Positions 55,800-64,000 of a DNA stretch of 64,000 bases are shown here, in pieces. Every line of letters begins with the position of its first letter. Positions within the stretch are counted from its first letter, which is position 1. Position numbers and translations under genes: made by a program. The stretch comes from Roseiarcus sp963759955 (GTDB lineage Bacteria; Pseudomonadota; Alphaproteobacteria; Rhizobiales; Beijerinckiaceae): NCBI GenBank assembly GCA_963759955.1, contig CAVXCA010000077.1, positions 24,807 to 88,806 of the forward strand. The letters run 5' to 3'. The notes below the pieces were generated by a model that had not been told where the DNA came from, did no database searches, and saw only the letters and a program-made list of their open reading frames with translations.

Positions 55800-57351
55800 G
55801 ATCGCCCTCGTCCATTCCCGCCATCAAGAGGCCGACCGCCTCCCGCGTCGTCTCGCGCGCCGCGCGCGGCTCGGACAACCGTCCGGCGTGAATGACCGCG
55901 ATGCGGTCGCTGATCTCGAAGAGTTCGTCGAGATCCTGGCTGATGACCAGCACCGCGACCCCGCGCGCGGTCAAATCCAGCAAGGCCTGACGGATCGCGG
56001 CCGAGGCCAGCGCGTCGACGCCCCAGGTCGGCTGATTGACGACGAAAAGGCCGGGCTCGCTCAAGATTTCGCGCCCGACCACGAACTTCTGCAGATTGCC
56101 GCCCGACAGCGTGCGGGCGAGCGGATCGGCGCCGGACTTGCGCACGTCGAAGGTCGCGACGACGTCGTTGGCCTTGCCGAGCGCCTTCGAAGCGTCGATG
56201 AAGCCGGCGCGCGTCATGCCGTTCGCGCCGTGCCGGGTCAGCACGATGTTTTCCGAGAGCGTGAAATCGGGCGCCGCCGCGTGGCCGTCGCGCTCTTCGG
56301 GCACGAACGCCGCGCGGAGCGCGCGCCGGCGCATGATGTCGAGATCGCCGACCGGCTTGTCGTCGATGCGGATCGCCTCGGCCCGATCCGCGATCAGCTC
56401 TCCCGAGAGATAGGCGAAAAGCTCCGACTGGCCGTTGCCGGCGACCCCCGCGACGCCGACCACTTCGCCGCCGTGCACCTCGAGCGAGAGGTCATGAAGC
56501 GAGACCCCGTGCGGCGAGGGCGAGGGTGCGTTGAGATCGGCGACGACGAGGCGCGGCTTGCCCGGCGGACGGCCACCCTCCGAGCGGAGCTCCTTGATCT
56601 GCGCGCCGACCATCAGCGCCGCTAGCGAGCGCGCGGTTTCGGCCTTGGGATCGCAGGTCGCCACCACTTTGCCGAGGCGCAGGATCGTCGCGCGATCGCA
56701 CAGCCGTTTCACTTCCTCCAGGTGATGCGAAATATAGAGCACCGCCCTGCCCTCGCCCCTCAGCGTCTCCAGCGTCTCGAACAGCTTCTCCGCCTCCTGC
56801 GGCGTGAGCACCGAGGTCGGCTCGTCGAGAATGAGAACCTTGGGGTCCTGTAAGAGGCAGCGCGCGATCTCGATGCGTTGGCGTTCGCCCGCCGAAAGCG
56901 AATAGACCGGCCGGTCCGGCTCCAGCGCGAAACCGTAGGCGCGCGAAATCTCGGCGATGCGCGCCGGAATCGTCTCCAGCCGTTCCGAACTCGGCAGCGC
57001 CAGCGCGATGTTTTCGGCGACGGTCAAATTGTCGAACAACGAAAAGTGCTGAAACACCATGCCGACGCCGAGCGCGCGCGCGGCGTTGGGACTGGCCAGC
57101 GTAATCGGCTCGCCCTGCCAGAGAATCTCGCCTTCGCTGGGGCTCAAGAGCCCATAGAGAATCTTGACCAGCGTCGACTTGCCGGCGCCGTTCTCGCCGA
57201 GCAGCGCGTGAATCTCGCCGCGCGCGAGCGCAAGGTCGATGCGATCGTTGGCGACGAACGAGCCGAACCGCTTGCTGATCGCGCGCGCGGCCAACAACGG
57301 CGCCGTTTGCGGAACGATGTTCGGCGAACCAAGTACGAACGCGGCGTTCAA
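55789..57351 (-). CDS. Nucleoside-type ABC transporter ATPase, two-domain
   Basis: About 520 residues with two ATPase halves (YufO/NupO type). The first half has Walker A GENGAGKST, LSAGERQR and LILDEPTSVL. The second half has GVAGNGQSE in place of a canonical Walker A, LSGGNLQK, and VVNQPTWGVD instead of DEPT. This asymmetry is normal for the family. The TTG at 57351 with GGAGGG upstream is taken as the start; GTG/TTG codons up to 57372 are alternatives. It overlaps the next permease by 11 bp. Confidence 0.9.
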   Translation of the reverse strand: MNAAFVLGSPNIVPQTAPLLAARAISKRFGSFVANDRIDLALARGEIHALLGENGAGKSTLVKILYGLLSPSEGEILWQGEPITLASPNAARALGVGMVFQHFSLFDNLTVAENIALALPSSERLETIPARIAEISRAYGFALEPDRPVYSLSAGERQRIEIARCLLQDPKVLILDEPTSVLTPQEAEKLFETLETLRGEGRAVLYISHHLEEVKRLCDRATILRLGKVVATCDPKAETARSLAALMVGAQIKELRSEGGRPPGKPRLVVADLNAPSPSPHGVSLHDLSLEVHGGEVVGVAGVAGNGQSELFAYLSGELIADRAEAIRIDDKPVGDLDIMRRRALRAAFVPEERDGHAAAPDFTLSENIVLTRHGANGMTRAGFIDASKALGKANDVVATFDVRKSGADPLARTLSGGNLQKFVVGREILSEPGLFVVNQPTWGVDALASAAIRQALLDLTARGVAVLVISQDLDELFEISDRIAVIHAGRLSEPRAARETTREAVGLLMAGMDEGDHAH

Positions 57352-57488
57352 GCGGCCCTCCACGCTACGCAACCCATCCTATCCGTATCGATGGTTTTGG
57401 CTAGGCGGCGCCGCGTCCGGTTTGAACGCGGCGCGCCAAAGGATTTGTCCGAGAATTCGCAAGATGCGCCCGCGCCGATCGCCGCTCG

Positions 57489-58460
57489 TCAGGGAACGAG
57501 CACCGTCGAGGCGGTCGTCTGGCGCGCCTCCAAGGCGGCATGGACGCGCGCGGCGTCCGCCAGGGGCGCGCGCGCCGCGACGCCGATCTTGACTTCGCCG
57601 GAAGAGACGACGGCGAACAGATCGCGCGCCATCTTGTCGAGCCGCGCGCGATCGGCGAGGAACGTGAACAACGTCGGCCGGGTCGCGAACAGCGAGCCCT
57701 TTTGCGCGAGCAGCGCGAGATTGAACGATTCGATGCCGCCCGAAGCCGATCCGTAGCTGGCGAACATGCCGAACGGCCTCAGGCAGTCGAGCGAAGCGGG
57801 AAAGGTCGCCTTGCCGACGCCGTCGTAGACGACGTGGCACTTGGCGCCTTTGGTGATTTCGCCGACGCGGACGGCGAAATCCTCTTCGCGGTAGAGAATG
57901 ACGTGCTTGGCGCCGGCCTTCTTGGCGAGCTTGGCCTTCTCCTGCGAGCCGACGGTGCCGATCACCGTCGCGCCGAGCGCCTTGCCCCATTGGCATAGGA
58001 TCTGGCCGACGCCGCCCGCCGCCGCATGCACCAGTATCGTGTCGCCGGCCTTCACCTTGTAGGTCTGGCGCAGCAGATACTGCGCGGTGAGGCCCTTGAG
58101 CATCATCCCCGCGGCGGTGTCGAACGAAATCGCCTTGGGCAATTTCACCAAGTGCTTGACTTCGACGTTGCGCTCCTCGGCGTAGGAGCCGAGCGTGGAG
58201 GCGTAGGCGACGCGGTCGCCGGGCTTGAAATCCTTGACGCCCTTGCCGACCGCGACGACTTCGCCGGCGCCTTCGTTGCCGGGCGTAAAGGGACGCGGCG
58301 GCGAAGGATAAAAGCCCGAGCGATAATAGACGTCGAGATAATTCACGCCGATGGCGCGGTGGCGCACGCGCGCTTCGCCGGGCCCCGGCGGCGGGATTTC
58401 GATCTCCTCCAGGCCCATCACGTCGGGCGCTCCGGTGTGGTGGATGCGAATCGCGCGCAT
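57489..58460 (-). CDS. NADPH:quinone oxidoreductase
   Basis: 323-residue zinc-free MDR-family enzyme, quinone oxidoreductase type. GHES-like N-terminal fold with VNYLDVYYRSGFYP and PGNEGAGEV, cofactor motif HAAAGGVGQILCQWGKALGATVIGT. It reduces quinones or other electrophiles with NADPH. It stands alone. Confidence 0.9.
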   Translation of the reverse strand: MRAIRIHHTGAPDVMGLEEIEIPPPGPGEARVRHRAIGVNYLDVYYRSGFYPSPPRPFTPGNEGAGEVVAVGKGVKDFKPGDRVAYASTLGSYAEERNVEVKHLVKLPKAISFDTAAGMMLKGLTAQYLLRQTYKVKAGDTILVHAAAGGVGQILCQWGKALGATVIGTVGSQEKAKLAKKAGAKHVILYREEDFAVRVGEITKGAKCHVVYDGVGKATFPASLDCLRPFGMFASYGSASGGIESFNLALLAQKGSLFATRPTLFTFLADRARLDKMARDLFAVVSSGEVKIGVAARAPLADAARVHAALEARQTTASTVLVP

Positions 58461-58711
58461 GGCTTCTCTCCCGCCGAGAACGCGCCATGATTGTCCCCGC
58501 TCCGCGCCGCACGCAAGCCAGTGGGGATGAAAAAGCGTTGCAAAACCGCGTTTTCTTGCTCTTTCCCGGCGCTCGGCGTCAAACCCCCGAGTTAACCGGC
58601 CGGGAACCGCCCTGGGAAGAATTCCTCCGCGAATTCATCGCCCCGGCCTTGCCAGCCTCGCCCGACGACCTTATAGCAGGCCTCGTTCCGGCAGAGCCGA
58701 AACGCCGGCCA

Positions 58712-58787
58712 GCGCCCATCGTCTAGCGGTCCAGGACGTCGCCCTTTCACGGCGAAAACAGGGGTTCGATTCCCCTTGGGCGCGCCA
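58712..58787 (+). tRNA. tRNA-Glu (anticodon UUC)
   Basis: 76 nt with encoded CCA. Acceptor GCGCCCA/TGGGCGC, anticodon stem TCGCC/GGCGA with loop CTTTCAC, T-arm AGGGG-TTCGATT-CCCCT. Such tRNA 3' ends are common integration sites, and the sequence downstream is accessory in character. Confidence 0.98.
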
Positions 58788-59194
58788 ATAAAATCAATCA
58801 CTTAGTGCCTGACCCGCCTCTCCATGTCCAATATCTGGCCAATACATGGGCGCGGATTAGGACGGATAAATGTGGACGATTGAAGGGCGTTTGGACGGTC
58901 AGCGCTCACGCCGACTAGGTACATTCCGAGGCTTCCGCACGAGCGCGGCTTGCCGCATTCCAGTTGCATCGAGCGCTGGTCATCTTGTCCCCCAGTCCGA
59001 CCGGCTCTCGCCTTTGGCGGTCGCAACGGCCATTAAGTCCGGGCGACCGCCCCTTTCTTTCCCTGTCCGTCGGACCGGCCGGAAGCGGCGGCGCTCCCCG
59101 TCTCCCAACGACATGCGCCGGCGACCAGCAGGCGCCAGCGTGACCAGGCGGCCGATGGTTGCGCTTCAGGCGCTGGGGCGCAACTCTACGGCCC
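58788..59194. other. Non-coding or decayed region downstream of tRNA-Glu
   Basis: Short frames on both strands but no recognisable family, no integrase and no duplicated tRNA end. Composition is slightly less GC-rich than the flanks. It may be a remnant left after deletion of an element. Confidence 0.45.
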
Positions 59195-59527
59195 ATGCGC
59201 CCGCACCCTCTCCGGCCTGTCACGCTTGCGGAGCTGCGCAAGTCGACCTGCTGGGTCTGGCTCTATTGCGGTTCGTGCGGCCGCGGCGCGCCGGCGGCAG
59301 TGGCGCCCTGGCTTATCCGCTACGGGCCGACAGCGTCTTCCGACCTGTTGCGCGAAAATGCCCGCTGTGAACTTTGCCGGCAGCCGTGGCGCATCCCTAC
59401 GCCTGCCGAGCTGGGGAGGTCTCGACGTCGGCATTGTGCCGTTCCCGGTCGACAAACTCGCCAAGCGCTTAATCGCCCCGCCGGCGGCGGCGACCGGCCA
59501 GGCATGCGGTCGACCGGAGGCGGCTGA
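59195..59527 (+). pseudogene. Zinc-ribbon-like hypothetical protein, frameshifted
   Basis: Frame 1 starts MRPHPLRPVTLAELRK and carries CGSCG, APWLIRYGPTASSDLLREN and ARCELC. The continuation, GSRGASLRLPSWGGLDVG then IVPFPVD, is read one base over. One extra C at 59378 explains the switch (TGC-C-GGC). Similar proteins with two Cys pairs and a C-terminal WGG...PFP motif are frequent in Hyphomicrobiales accessory regions. Function is unknown. The true end in the second frame is uncertain. Confidence 0.7.
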
Positions 59528-59726
59528 TGTCCGCGCGTGGCAAGCGCAGCTCGGGGAACGGGATCGCGGGTCAGTTGGGCAGTGGGCAAAGCAGTTGCGC
59601 CTGCCCGAGCGATGGCTTTCGGCATCAGCTTGCCCCAGCAAGGCGGATGCGTTACCCATACAGGTAATTTATTCCACTTTTGGCTATTTAGCCATAAGCG
59701 GCATGAGACGCCTAAAGGTGCAAAAA

Positions 59727-60002
59727 ATGGCCATTACAGGTGACCAATTGAGAGCCGCCCGAGCTTTAGTGCGTCGCGAACAATCCGAACTGGCGGCTGA
59801 GGCCGGGGTATCAACAGACACGATCAAGCGCCTAGAACGCTTCGTTGGTGCCGTGTCTGCAAACATCTCCACCGTGAACGCGGTCGTCGCGGCGCTTTCG
59901 CCTTTTCGGGGCAGAGTTCACAATTCGGGGGCAGCCCGGTGTAAGGCCTCGGTTGCCCGACAGCTATACGGACGAGGAGCTGACGCGCGTACTCGACCAT
60001 GA
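59727..60002 (+). pseudogene. XRE-family HTH regulator, frameshifted at its C-terminus
   Basis: MAITGDQLRAARALVRREQ then SELAAEAGVSTDTIKRLER is a clear lambda-repressor-like HTH. The expected ending, FGAEFTIRGQPGVR, is present but in another frame, reached by removing one T in the T-run at about 59903-59906. The printed frame instead runs on into unrelated residues to 60002. It is preceded by CAAAAA rather than a strong ribosome-binding site. Confidence 0.7.
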
Positions 60003-60312
60003 TGGCGTATGGCTTATCCGCGGCGCTCCTAATCCGCTCCCCGCCAACGACACCACGCTTCGATCCGCTCTGGCTAGAGCCCGACCACTCCACGGTCCGG
60101 ACCAAAAGGTCACTTCCATCAGATCGCTTGGCGACCAAGGCATCATTCCAATCGAACAGGTGCAACGACTTGGTCCGGTCAAGGAGAATCGGATGACGCG
60201 CGCGGGCGCCGGCGTGATCTTCGTCGAGGAGAACAGCAGCGAGCCCTGGGCATGTGCTCGGGAGAGGCGAAGCCATGAGAAATTCGCAGCGAAGGGCAAC
60301 TGCGTATCATGA
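59953..60312 (+). CDS. Possible hypothetical protein
   Basis: 119-codon frame encoding a polar protein (MPDSYTDEELTRVLDHDG ... IEQVQRLGPVKEN). It continues in the frame of the displaced HTH ending and overlaps the next pseudogene. No family is recognised, and the surrounding frameshifts make its reality uncertain. Confidence 0.22.
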   Translation: MPDSYTDEELTRVLDHDGVWLIRGAPNPLPANDTTLRSALARARPLHGPDQKVTSIRSLGDQGIIPIEQVQRLGPVKENRMTRAGAGVIFVEENSSEPWACARERRSHEKFAAKGNCVS

Positions 60313-60786
60313 GGCCGGCCACGCTGTTGCGGCGTGGCGTCTCGCTATGAAGCTCACGGAGCGCGACGATCGTTCCCGCGTCCGACTATTCGGGCGTCAG
60401 TCGAGCATCGAGAGTCCGCTTCGCCGCGTTCGGCTTGATATATGACGGTTCGGACCGCGCGCGGATGCGGGCCAAATCTGCGATTATTGTTTCCCTTGCA
60501 GGACCAGCCGCGCAAAAGCGGTTCAACCCGCGGTCGTGGCGCTCCTATCACGGCGCGTCCGACTTCGAATTAGTGACCGATCTAGCGCTTCGTCTCAACG
60601 GCGATGGGAAATACCGCGACCGCCTATTGCACTTGGCTGAGCATCGTCGCGGACAATCTTGTCTCGGCGACTTGGCGGTGGGTCGAAATGATCGCCCAAG
60701 CGCTCCTTGTGCGCGGCACACTGTCCGGCGACGAAGTTAGAAACTTGATCATGGCCGATATGCAAAAGCGGCGGGGCTACAATTGA
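60275..60786 (+). pseudogene. M41-like (HEAGH) hypothetical protein, multiple frameshifts
   Basis: The start carries the zinc-protease-like motif ATAYHEAGHAVAAWRLAMKL. Continuing pieces are ATIVPASDYSGVS (frame 2), SIESPLRRVRLDI (frame 1), YDGSDRARMRAKSAIIV then SLAGPAAQKRFNPRSWRSYHG (frame 2), and TAYCTWLSIVADNLV with RGTLSGDEVRNLI (frame 3). Together these rebuild a typical FtsH-peptidase-like accessory protein, so at least four single-base indels separate the frames. Function unknown. Confidence 0.75.
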
Positions 60787-60831
60787 ATCGTCGATGATTT
60801 GAACGTCAGCGACGATGAGTAGGCGGCGACT

Positions 60832-61179
60832 ATGGGCTTCCGGCTTTACGTAGGCGTGTCTCGATCATTCCCGGCCTGCGGCATCAACCTGTCCGCGCGG
60901 GCCGAGCCTCTCGATCGGCCATCGCGGCGCGTGGCTCACGTCGGACCGCGCGGCGGGCATGTCACGCTCGGCCTCCCCGGAAGCGGGGCTCTATCTGGAC
61001 GCGAACACCTGCCGGCCGCCGCCGGCGCGCCCCATGGCGGTCCTGCCCGCGACGCCGAATCCGGCCTCTATCGGATCGAGCATATCCCGCCAGCGCCGCC
61101 GATCCATGCCGATCATCGGGCGGCGTTCGTGGCCGTGGTCGTCGTGCCGCCGTCGTCGCCATCGGGCTGCTTATGCTAG
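60832..61179 (+). pseudogene. DUF4236 protein, frameshifted
   Basis: MGFRLYVGVSRSFPACGINLS matches the DUF4236 start (MGFRxRxxxxxxPGxRxNLS). LSIGHRGAWLT is read one frame over, VGPRGGHVTLGLPGSG is back in frame 1, and GLYLD again in another. A second tail-like piece (ESGLYRIEHIPPAPPIHA) follows. At least two indels are needed. DUF4236 function is unknown. Confidence 0.65.
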
Positions 61180-61218
61180 CGGCGCCCCACGGCTGACGGC
61201 CACACTCTCTATCGCCCC

Positions 61219-61551
61219 TCAAAGCCGCGCCCCAGCGTCGCCGCCGATCGCCGGTGGGGCGGGTGTGAGGTTGAGGGCGCGAGCGCCGCGCCTCGCCGCG
61301 GCGCTCGCGCCCTCAACCTCACACCCGCCGCCGGCGATGGCTGACGCGACGATGAGCGTCACGAACGTCGCGGTGAACAGCCACGGCAGGTTCCGCACGC
61401 CGCCGGCGATTCCCATCTGATCACGCAACGGCCGCAGCACGTAGTATCCGGCCAGCAGCGTGAAGAAATAGGCAAACGACCACAGCGCCGCCGCGCGTTC
61501 TTGCGGCGTCGCCGGCACCGCCCAGCCGACCCAGCGCTTGAGCGCCGTCAT
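61219..61551 (-). pseudogene. Truncated MFS/nucleotide-transporter-like membrane protein
   Basis: Starts MTALKRWVGWAVPATPQERA with one clear membrane pair (ALWSFAYFFTLLAGYYVLRP and LPWLFTATFVTLIVASAIAG). The early region resembles ATP/ADP-translocase-like MFS proteins, which are much longer. From about 61330 the frame runs into the inverted repeat and ends in an unrelated low-complexity tail, so the gene is cut there. Its ATG overlaps the upstream gene's stop (ATGA). Confidence 0.65.
61258..61329. repeat. Perfect 33-bp inverted repeat with 6-nt loop
   Basis: Arms 61258-61290 and 61297-61329 pair perfectly (GGCGGGTGTGAGGTTGAGGG... with its complement) around CCTCGC. Imperfect symmetry continues outward (ATCGCCGG against CCGGCGAT). 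It sits exactly where the transporter gene stops making sense and separates the pseudogene cluster from the alanine-dehydrogenase side. It is too long and GC-rich for an ordinary terminator. Confidence 0.95.
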
Positions 61552-62299
61552 GGCGTGAGCGACAGTTTCTGCTTGAGCTCGGCGGCGGTGACCTCTTGGC
61601 CGTAACCCGGTGCGCCACGCTGGAAGCGACTCGCGTCGGCTAGCTTGCCGACCACTACCGGATCGAAGCCGGCGTCGCGCCCCATTCCGGCGGCGACTTT
61701 GACCGCCTCGGCATCGTCGCCGGCGATCGGGATCGCCAGCTTCGGATCGGGACGGTTCGCTTCGCGCGCGAAGATTTTGTAGTTGAGGGTATTGAAGGCG
61801 CGCGCCAGCCGCGTGCCGGGCAGGTATTTCTGTGAGGTCACGCCGACGCCGTTGTTTCGGCTTCCTCGGCGAGCGCATCACCGTCACGCGCGGCGACGGC
61901 GTTCCAGGCGTCGAGCACGATCCTACCCTTGAGCGCCGCGCCGTAATCCTGGCCGACCTGCGGGAGTGCCTTGTACGGCACGGCGATGAACATCACGTCG
62001 CCGAAGGCGATCGCCTGCTCGACCGTGCCGGCTTGGGCGAGCGCGCCGAGGCCCGTGACCAAGTCCTTGAGTTCCTCGGGATGGCGCGAGGAGAACAGCA
62101 CCTTGTGGCCATCCTTGACCCACAGCCCGCCGATCGTGCCGCCGATATGGCCGGAGCCGATGACGCCGATGCGCAGCTTGGCGGCATTATTGGTTTGCGC
62201 CGGCGCGCGCGCCGGCCACAGCGCCGCGCCCAATATCAGAGCGCCGGCCGCGCCGAGCACGGCGCGGCGGTCACAGTCGATGGAATCGTGCTGGGGCAT
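61548..62299 (-). pseudogene. NADP/F420-dependent oxidoreductase with Tat signal, frameshifted
   Basis: The N-terminal part has a Tat signal (DRRAVLGAAGALILGAALW) and a Rossmann motif (RIGVIGSGHIGGTIGGLWV), then reaches LDAWNAVAARDGDALAEEAE. The C-terminal part (GVTSQKYLPGTRLARAFNT) is in another frame; one missing A near 61850 (GAAAACAAC read as GAAACAAC) would join them. RBS GGAGG precedes the ATG at 62299. The intact protein would be an exported F420-reductase-like enzyme, a family common in proteobacteria without F420. Confidence 0.78.
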
Positions 62300-62464
62300 C
62301 GGAGCCTCCTTGCTTTCGGGTGTGGCAATCAACGTCGCCTTTTTGATCGTATTATGAGCGTAGCGGCGGCGCAGTACCGCTAAAGTGGAATTCCAGCTAT
62401 GCGGGCGATCACTTTTACGATGGGTGCGGCCCGCATCCCGCCGCTGCCGGAATGACAGCGGGGC

Positions 62465-63583
62465 TCAGACGCGCAGCACCTGCTCCGCAGGCGTATAGGG
62501 CAATCCTAGCGCTTCGGCGACGGCGCGGTAGGTGATGCGGCCGTCGTGGACGTTGAGCCCATCGCGCAGATGCGCATCGTCCGCCAGCGCGCGCCGCCAG
62601 CCCTTGTCCGCGAGCGCGAGCACGAAAGACGTGGTGACGTTGCTCAGTGCGAAGGTCGACGTGCGCGCGACCGCGCCCGGCATATTGGCCACGCAATAGT
62701 GCACGATATCATCGACCACATAGGTCGGCTGTGAATGGGTGGTCGGCCGCGAGGTCTCGGCACAGCCGCCCTGGTCGATGGCGACGTCGACGATCACGGC
62801 ACCCGGCTTCATCGCCTTCACGGTTTGCGCCGAGATCAGTTTCGGCGCGGTGGCGCCGGGCACCAGCACTGTGGCGATGACGAGATCGGCGCGCCGGCAG
62901 AGTATTTCCACCACGTCGCGCGTGGAGAACAGCGTGCGCACGCGGCCGGCGAAAACGGCGTCGACGCGGCGCAGCGCCTCCGGGTTGCGGTCGAGTACCG
63001 CCACTTCGGCGCCCATGCCGGATGCGATCAGCGCCGCGTTGGTCCCGGCGACGCCGCCACCGATGATGACGACGCTGGCCGGCGGGACACCCGGCACGCC
63101 GGCGAGCAACACGCCGCGCCCGCCGTTCTCCTTTTCCAGGCAGCGCGCGCCAACCTGCGGCGCCATGCGGCCTGCAACCTCCGACATCGGCGTGAGTAAC
63201 GGCAGCGCGCCTTGCGCGCCCGTCACCGTTTCGTAGGCGATCGCGGTAACGCCCGCCTGCATCAGATCTTCGGTCTGCTGGCGGTCGGGTGCGAGGTGCA
63301 GATACGCGAACAGCACCTGGCCTCGGCGTAGTTTTTTGCGCTCGGCCGAGAGCGGCTCCTTCACCTTCACAATGAGCTCGGCGCGGCCATAGGCGGCGTC
63401 GGCATCGGCCACGATCTCGGCGCCCGCGGCTTTATAATCGGCGTCCGACAAGCCTGCCCCGGATCCTGCACGGGTCTCGACCACAACCTCGTGGCCCTTG
63501 TCGGTGAGTTCGCGCACCGTCGAAGGCACGATGCCGACGCGGTATTCGTTGTCCTTGATTTCCTTGGGCACGCCGACCAGCAT
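62465..63583 (-). CDS. ald: Alanine dehydrogenase
   Basis: 372-residue NAD-dependent enzyme interconverting alanine and pyruvate plus ammonia. Signature features are MLVGVPKEIKDNEYRVGI, FAYLHLAP with the catalytic His, VVIIGGGVAGTNAAL (NAD site) and VDVAIDQGGCAETSRPTTHS. The ATG at 63583 begins the family's normal N-terminus. Confidence 0.94.
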   Translation of the reverse strand: MLVGVPKEIKDNEYRVGIVPSTVRELTDKGHEVVVETRAGSGAGLSDADYKAAGAEIVADADAAYGRAELIVKVKEPLSAERKKLRRGQVLFAYLHLAPDRQQTEDLMQAGVTAIAYETVTGAQGALPLLTPMSEVAGRMAPQVGARCLEKENGGRGVLLAGVPGVPPASVVIIGGGVAGTNAALIASGMGAEVAVLDRNPEALRRVDAVFAGRVRTLFSTRDVVEILCRRADLVIATVLVPGATAPKLISAQTVKAMKPGAVIVDVAIDQGGCAETSRPTTHSQPTYVVDDIVHYCVANMPGAVARTSTFALSNVTTSFVLALADKGWRRALADDAHLRDGLNVHDGRITYRAVAEALGLPYTPAEQVLRV

Positions 63584-63640
63584 GGCGATCTCGTTTGTTG
63601 TCGGGAGCCTACCGCCTCCCATACCCAGGAAGAAGTCCGC

Positions 63641-64000
63641 CTACATCACGTAGAGGCGATCCGGCAATTCGTTGGGCGAGCCGTCGGGCGGAGCGTGCGC
63701 CGCGAGCACGGCGCCGCAGCGCTCGATCGCGGCGGTGAAACCCTGCGCGATGCGGCCATCGCGCACGTGACCGATCAGGGCGTCGATCGCAGCCTGCCAC
63801 TCGGCACCCTGCACCTTCTCGGCGATGCCGTCGTCGGCGATGATGCGCGCATAGCGCTCCGCCAGCGACACGAAGATCAGTACGCCGGTGCGCTGTTTGG
63901 TATGAGCGACGCGGCGCACGACGAATTGCTCCAGCGCAGCGCGGTGCGCCCGCGCCCGCCGCACGGCGCGCGGCACCAGCACAAGCCGCAGCGGCATCCA
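63641..64000 (-). CDS. TPM-domain protein (partial, N-terminus beyond window end)
   Basis: Last 119 codons of a TPM-domain protein. Family features are HTKQRTGVLIFVSLAERYAR and IIADDGIAEKV, ending PNELPDRLYVM. TPM proteins are often membrane-linked and of uncertain role. The frame is open to base 64000, so the start lies outside the window. Confidence 0.8.
   Translation of the reverse strand, partial: WMPLRLVLVPRAVRRARAHRAALEQFVVRRVAHTKQRTGVLIFVSLAERYARIIADDGIAEKVQGAEWQAAIDALIGHVRDGRIAQGFTAAIERCGAVLAAHAPPDGSPNELPDRLYVM

Noticed and set aside
58712..58800. Possible phage attachment site at the tRNA-Glu 3' end
   Set aside because: No second copy of the tRNA end and no integrase were found in the window, so only the possibility is noted.

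Overview
The window is a GC-rich chromosomal segment. Gene content and order point to an alphaproteobacterium of the Hyphomicrobiales (Rhizobiales): serS-surE-pcm-nlpD, tatABC, lepB-rnc-era, znuABC with zur, NnrU, and an Frc-type sugar transporter. Two copper modules and a TonB protein would suit a copper-demanding lineage such as a Methylocystis/Methylosinus-like methanotroph. No methane-oxidation gene is present, so that placement is only a guess. No rRNA, CRISPR array, intact transposase or prophage was recognised.

Layout. 1-2320: copper-exporting P-type ATPase (cut by the window start) divergent from a CueR-type regulator, with a copper operator between them. 2487-17868: housekeeping genes (DUF815 ATPase, NlpD-like factor, pcm, surE, serS, tatABC, recJ), then znuABC divergent from zur across a near-perfect Zur box. 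17894-24940: Na/Pi cotransporter, Nudix hydrolase, TonB, and a copper cluster (DUF2946, envelope barrel-like protein, CopC, PCuAC, CopD). 24937-33170: hom, DUF6481, tRNA-Lys, lipA, an rsmB-like gene, guaB, a helically phased T-tract array and an HTH gene. 33399-49493: acylphosphatase, DUF900 lipoprotein, a sugar dehydrogenase with an Frc-like ABC system, B12-type radical SAM protein, acyltransferase, DHA2 exporter, cold-shock protein, GT39-type glycosyltransferase, methyltransferase and slipin. 49528-58460: era, rnc, lepB, a complete BMP-type nucleoside ABC transporter and a quinone oxidoreductase.

The right end differs in character. Downstream of tRNA-Glu (58712-58787) lie about 2.4 kb of accessory genes: a zinc-ribbon protein, an XRE regulator, an HEAGH (M41-like) protein and a DUF4236 protein. 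Each is broken by single-base indels while its protein sequence stays recognisable across frames. This stretch ends at a perfect 33-bp inverted repeat (61258-61329). On the far side a transporter gene is truncated at the repeat, followed by a frameshifted F420-reductase-like gene, alanine dehydrogenase and a TPM-domain protein. The era gene also carries an apparent frameshift just after its start. The indel-only pattern leaves two explanations open: recent gene decay, or sequence/assembly error.

Points most worth a second look: the phased T-tract array at 32489-32584 (mean period about 10.6 bp, predicted curved DNA), the copper cluster with two uncharacterised partners, the hairpin junction at 61.3 kb, and the era frameshift.
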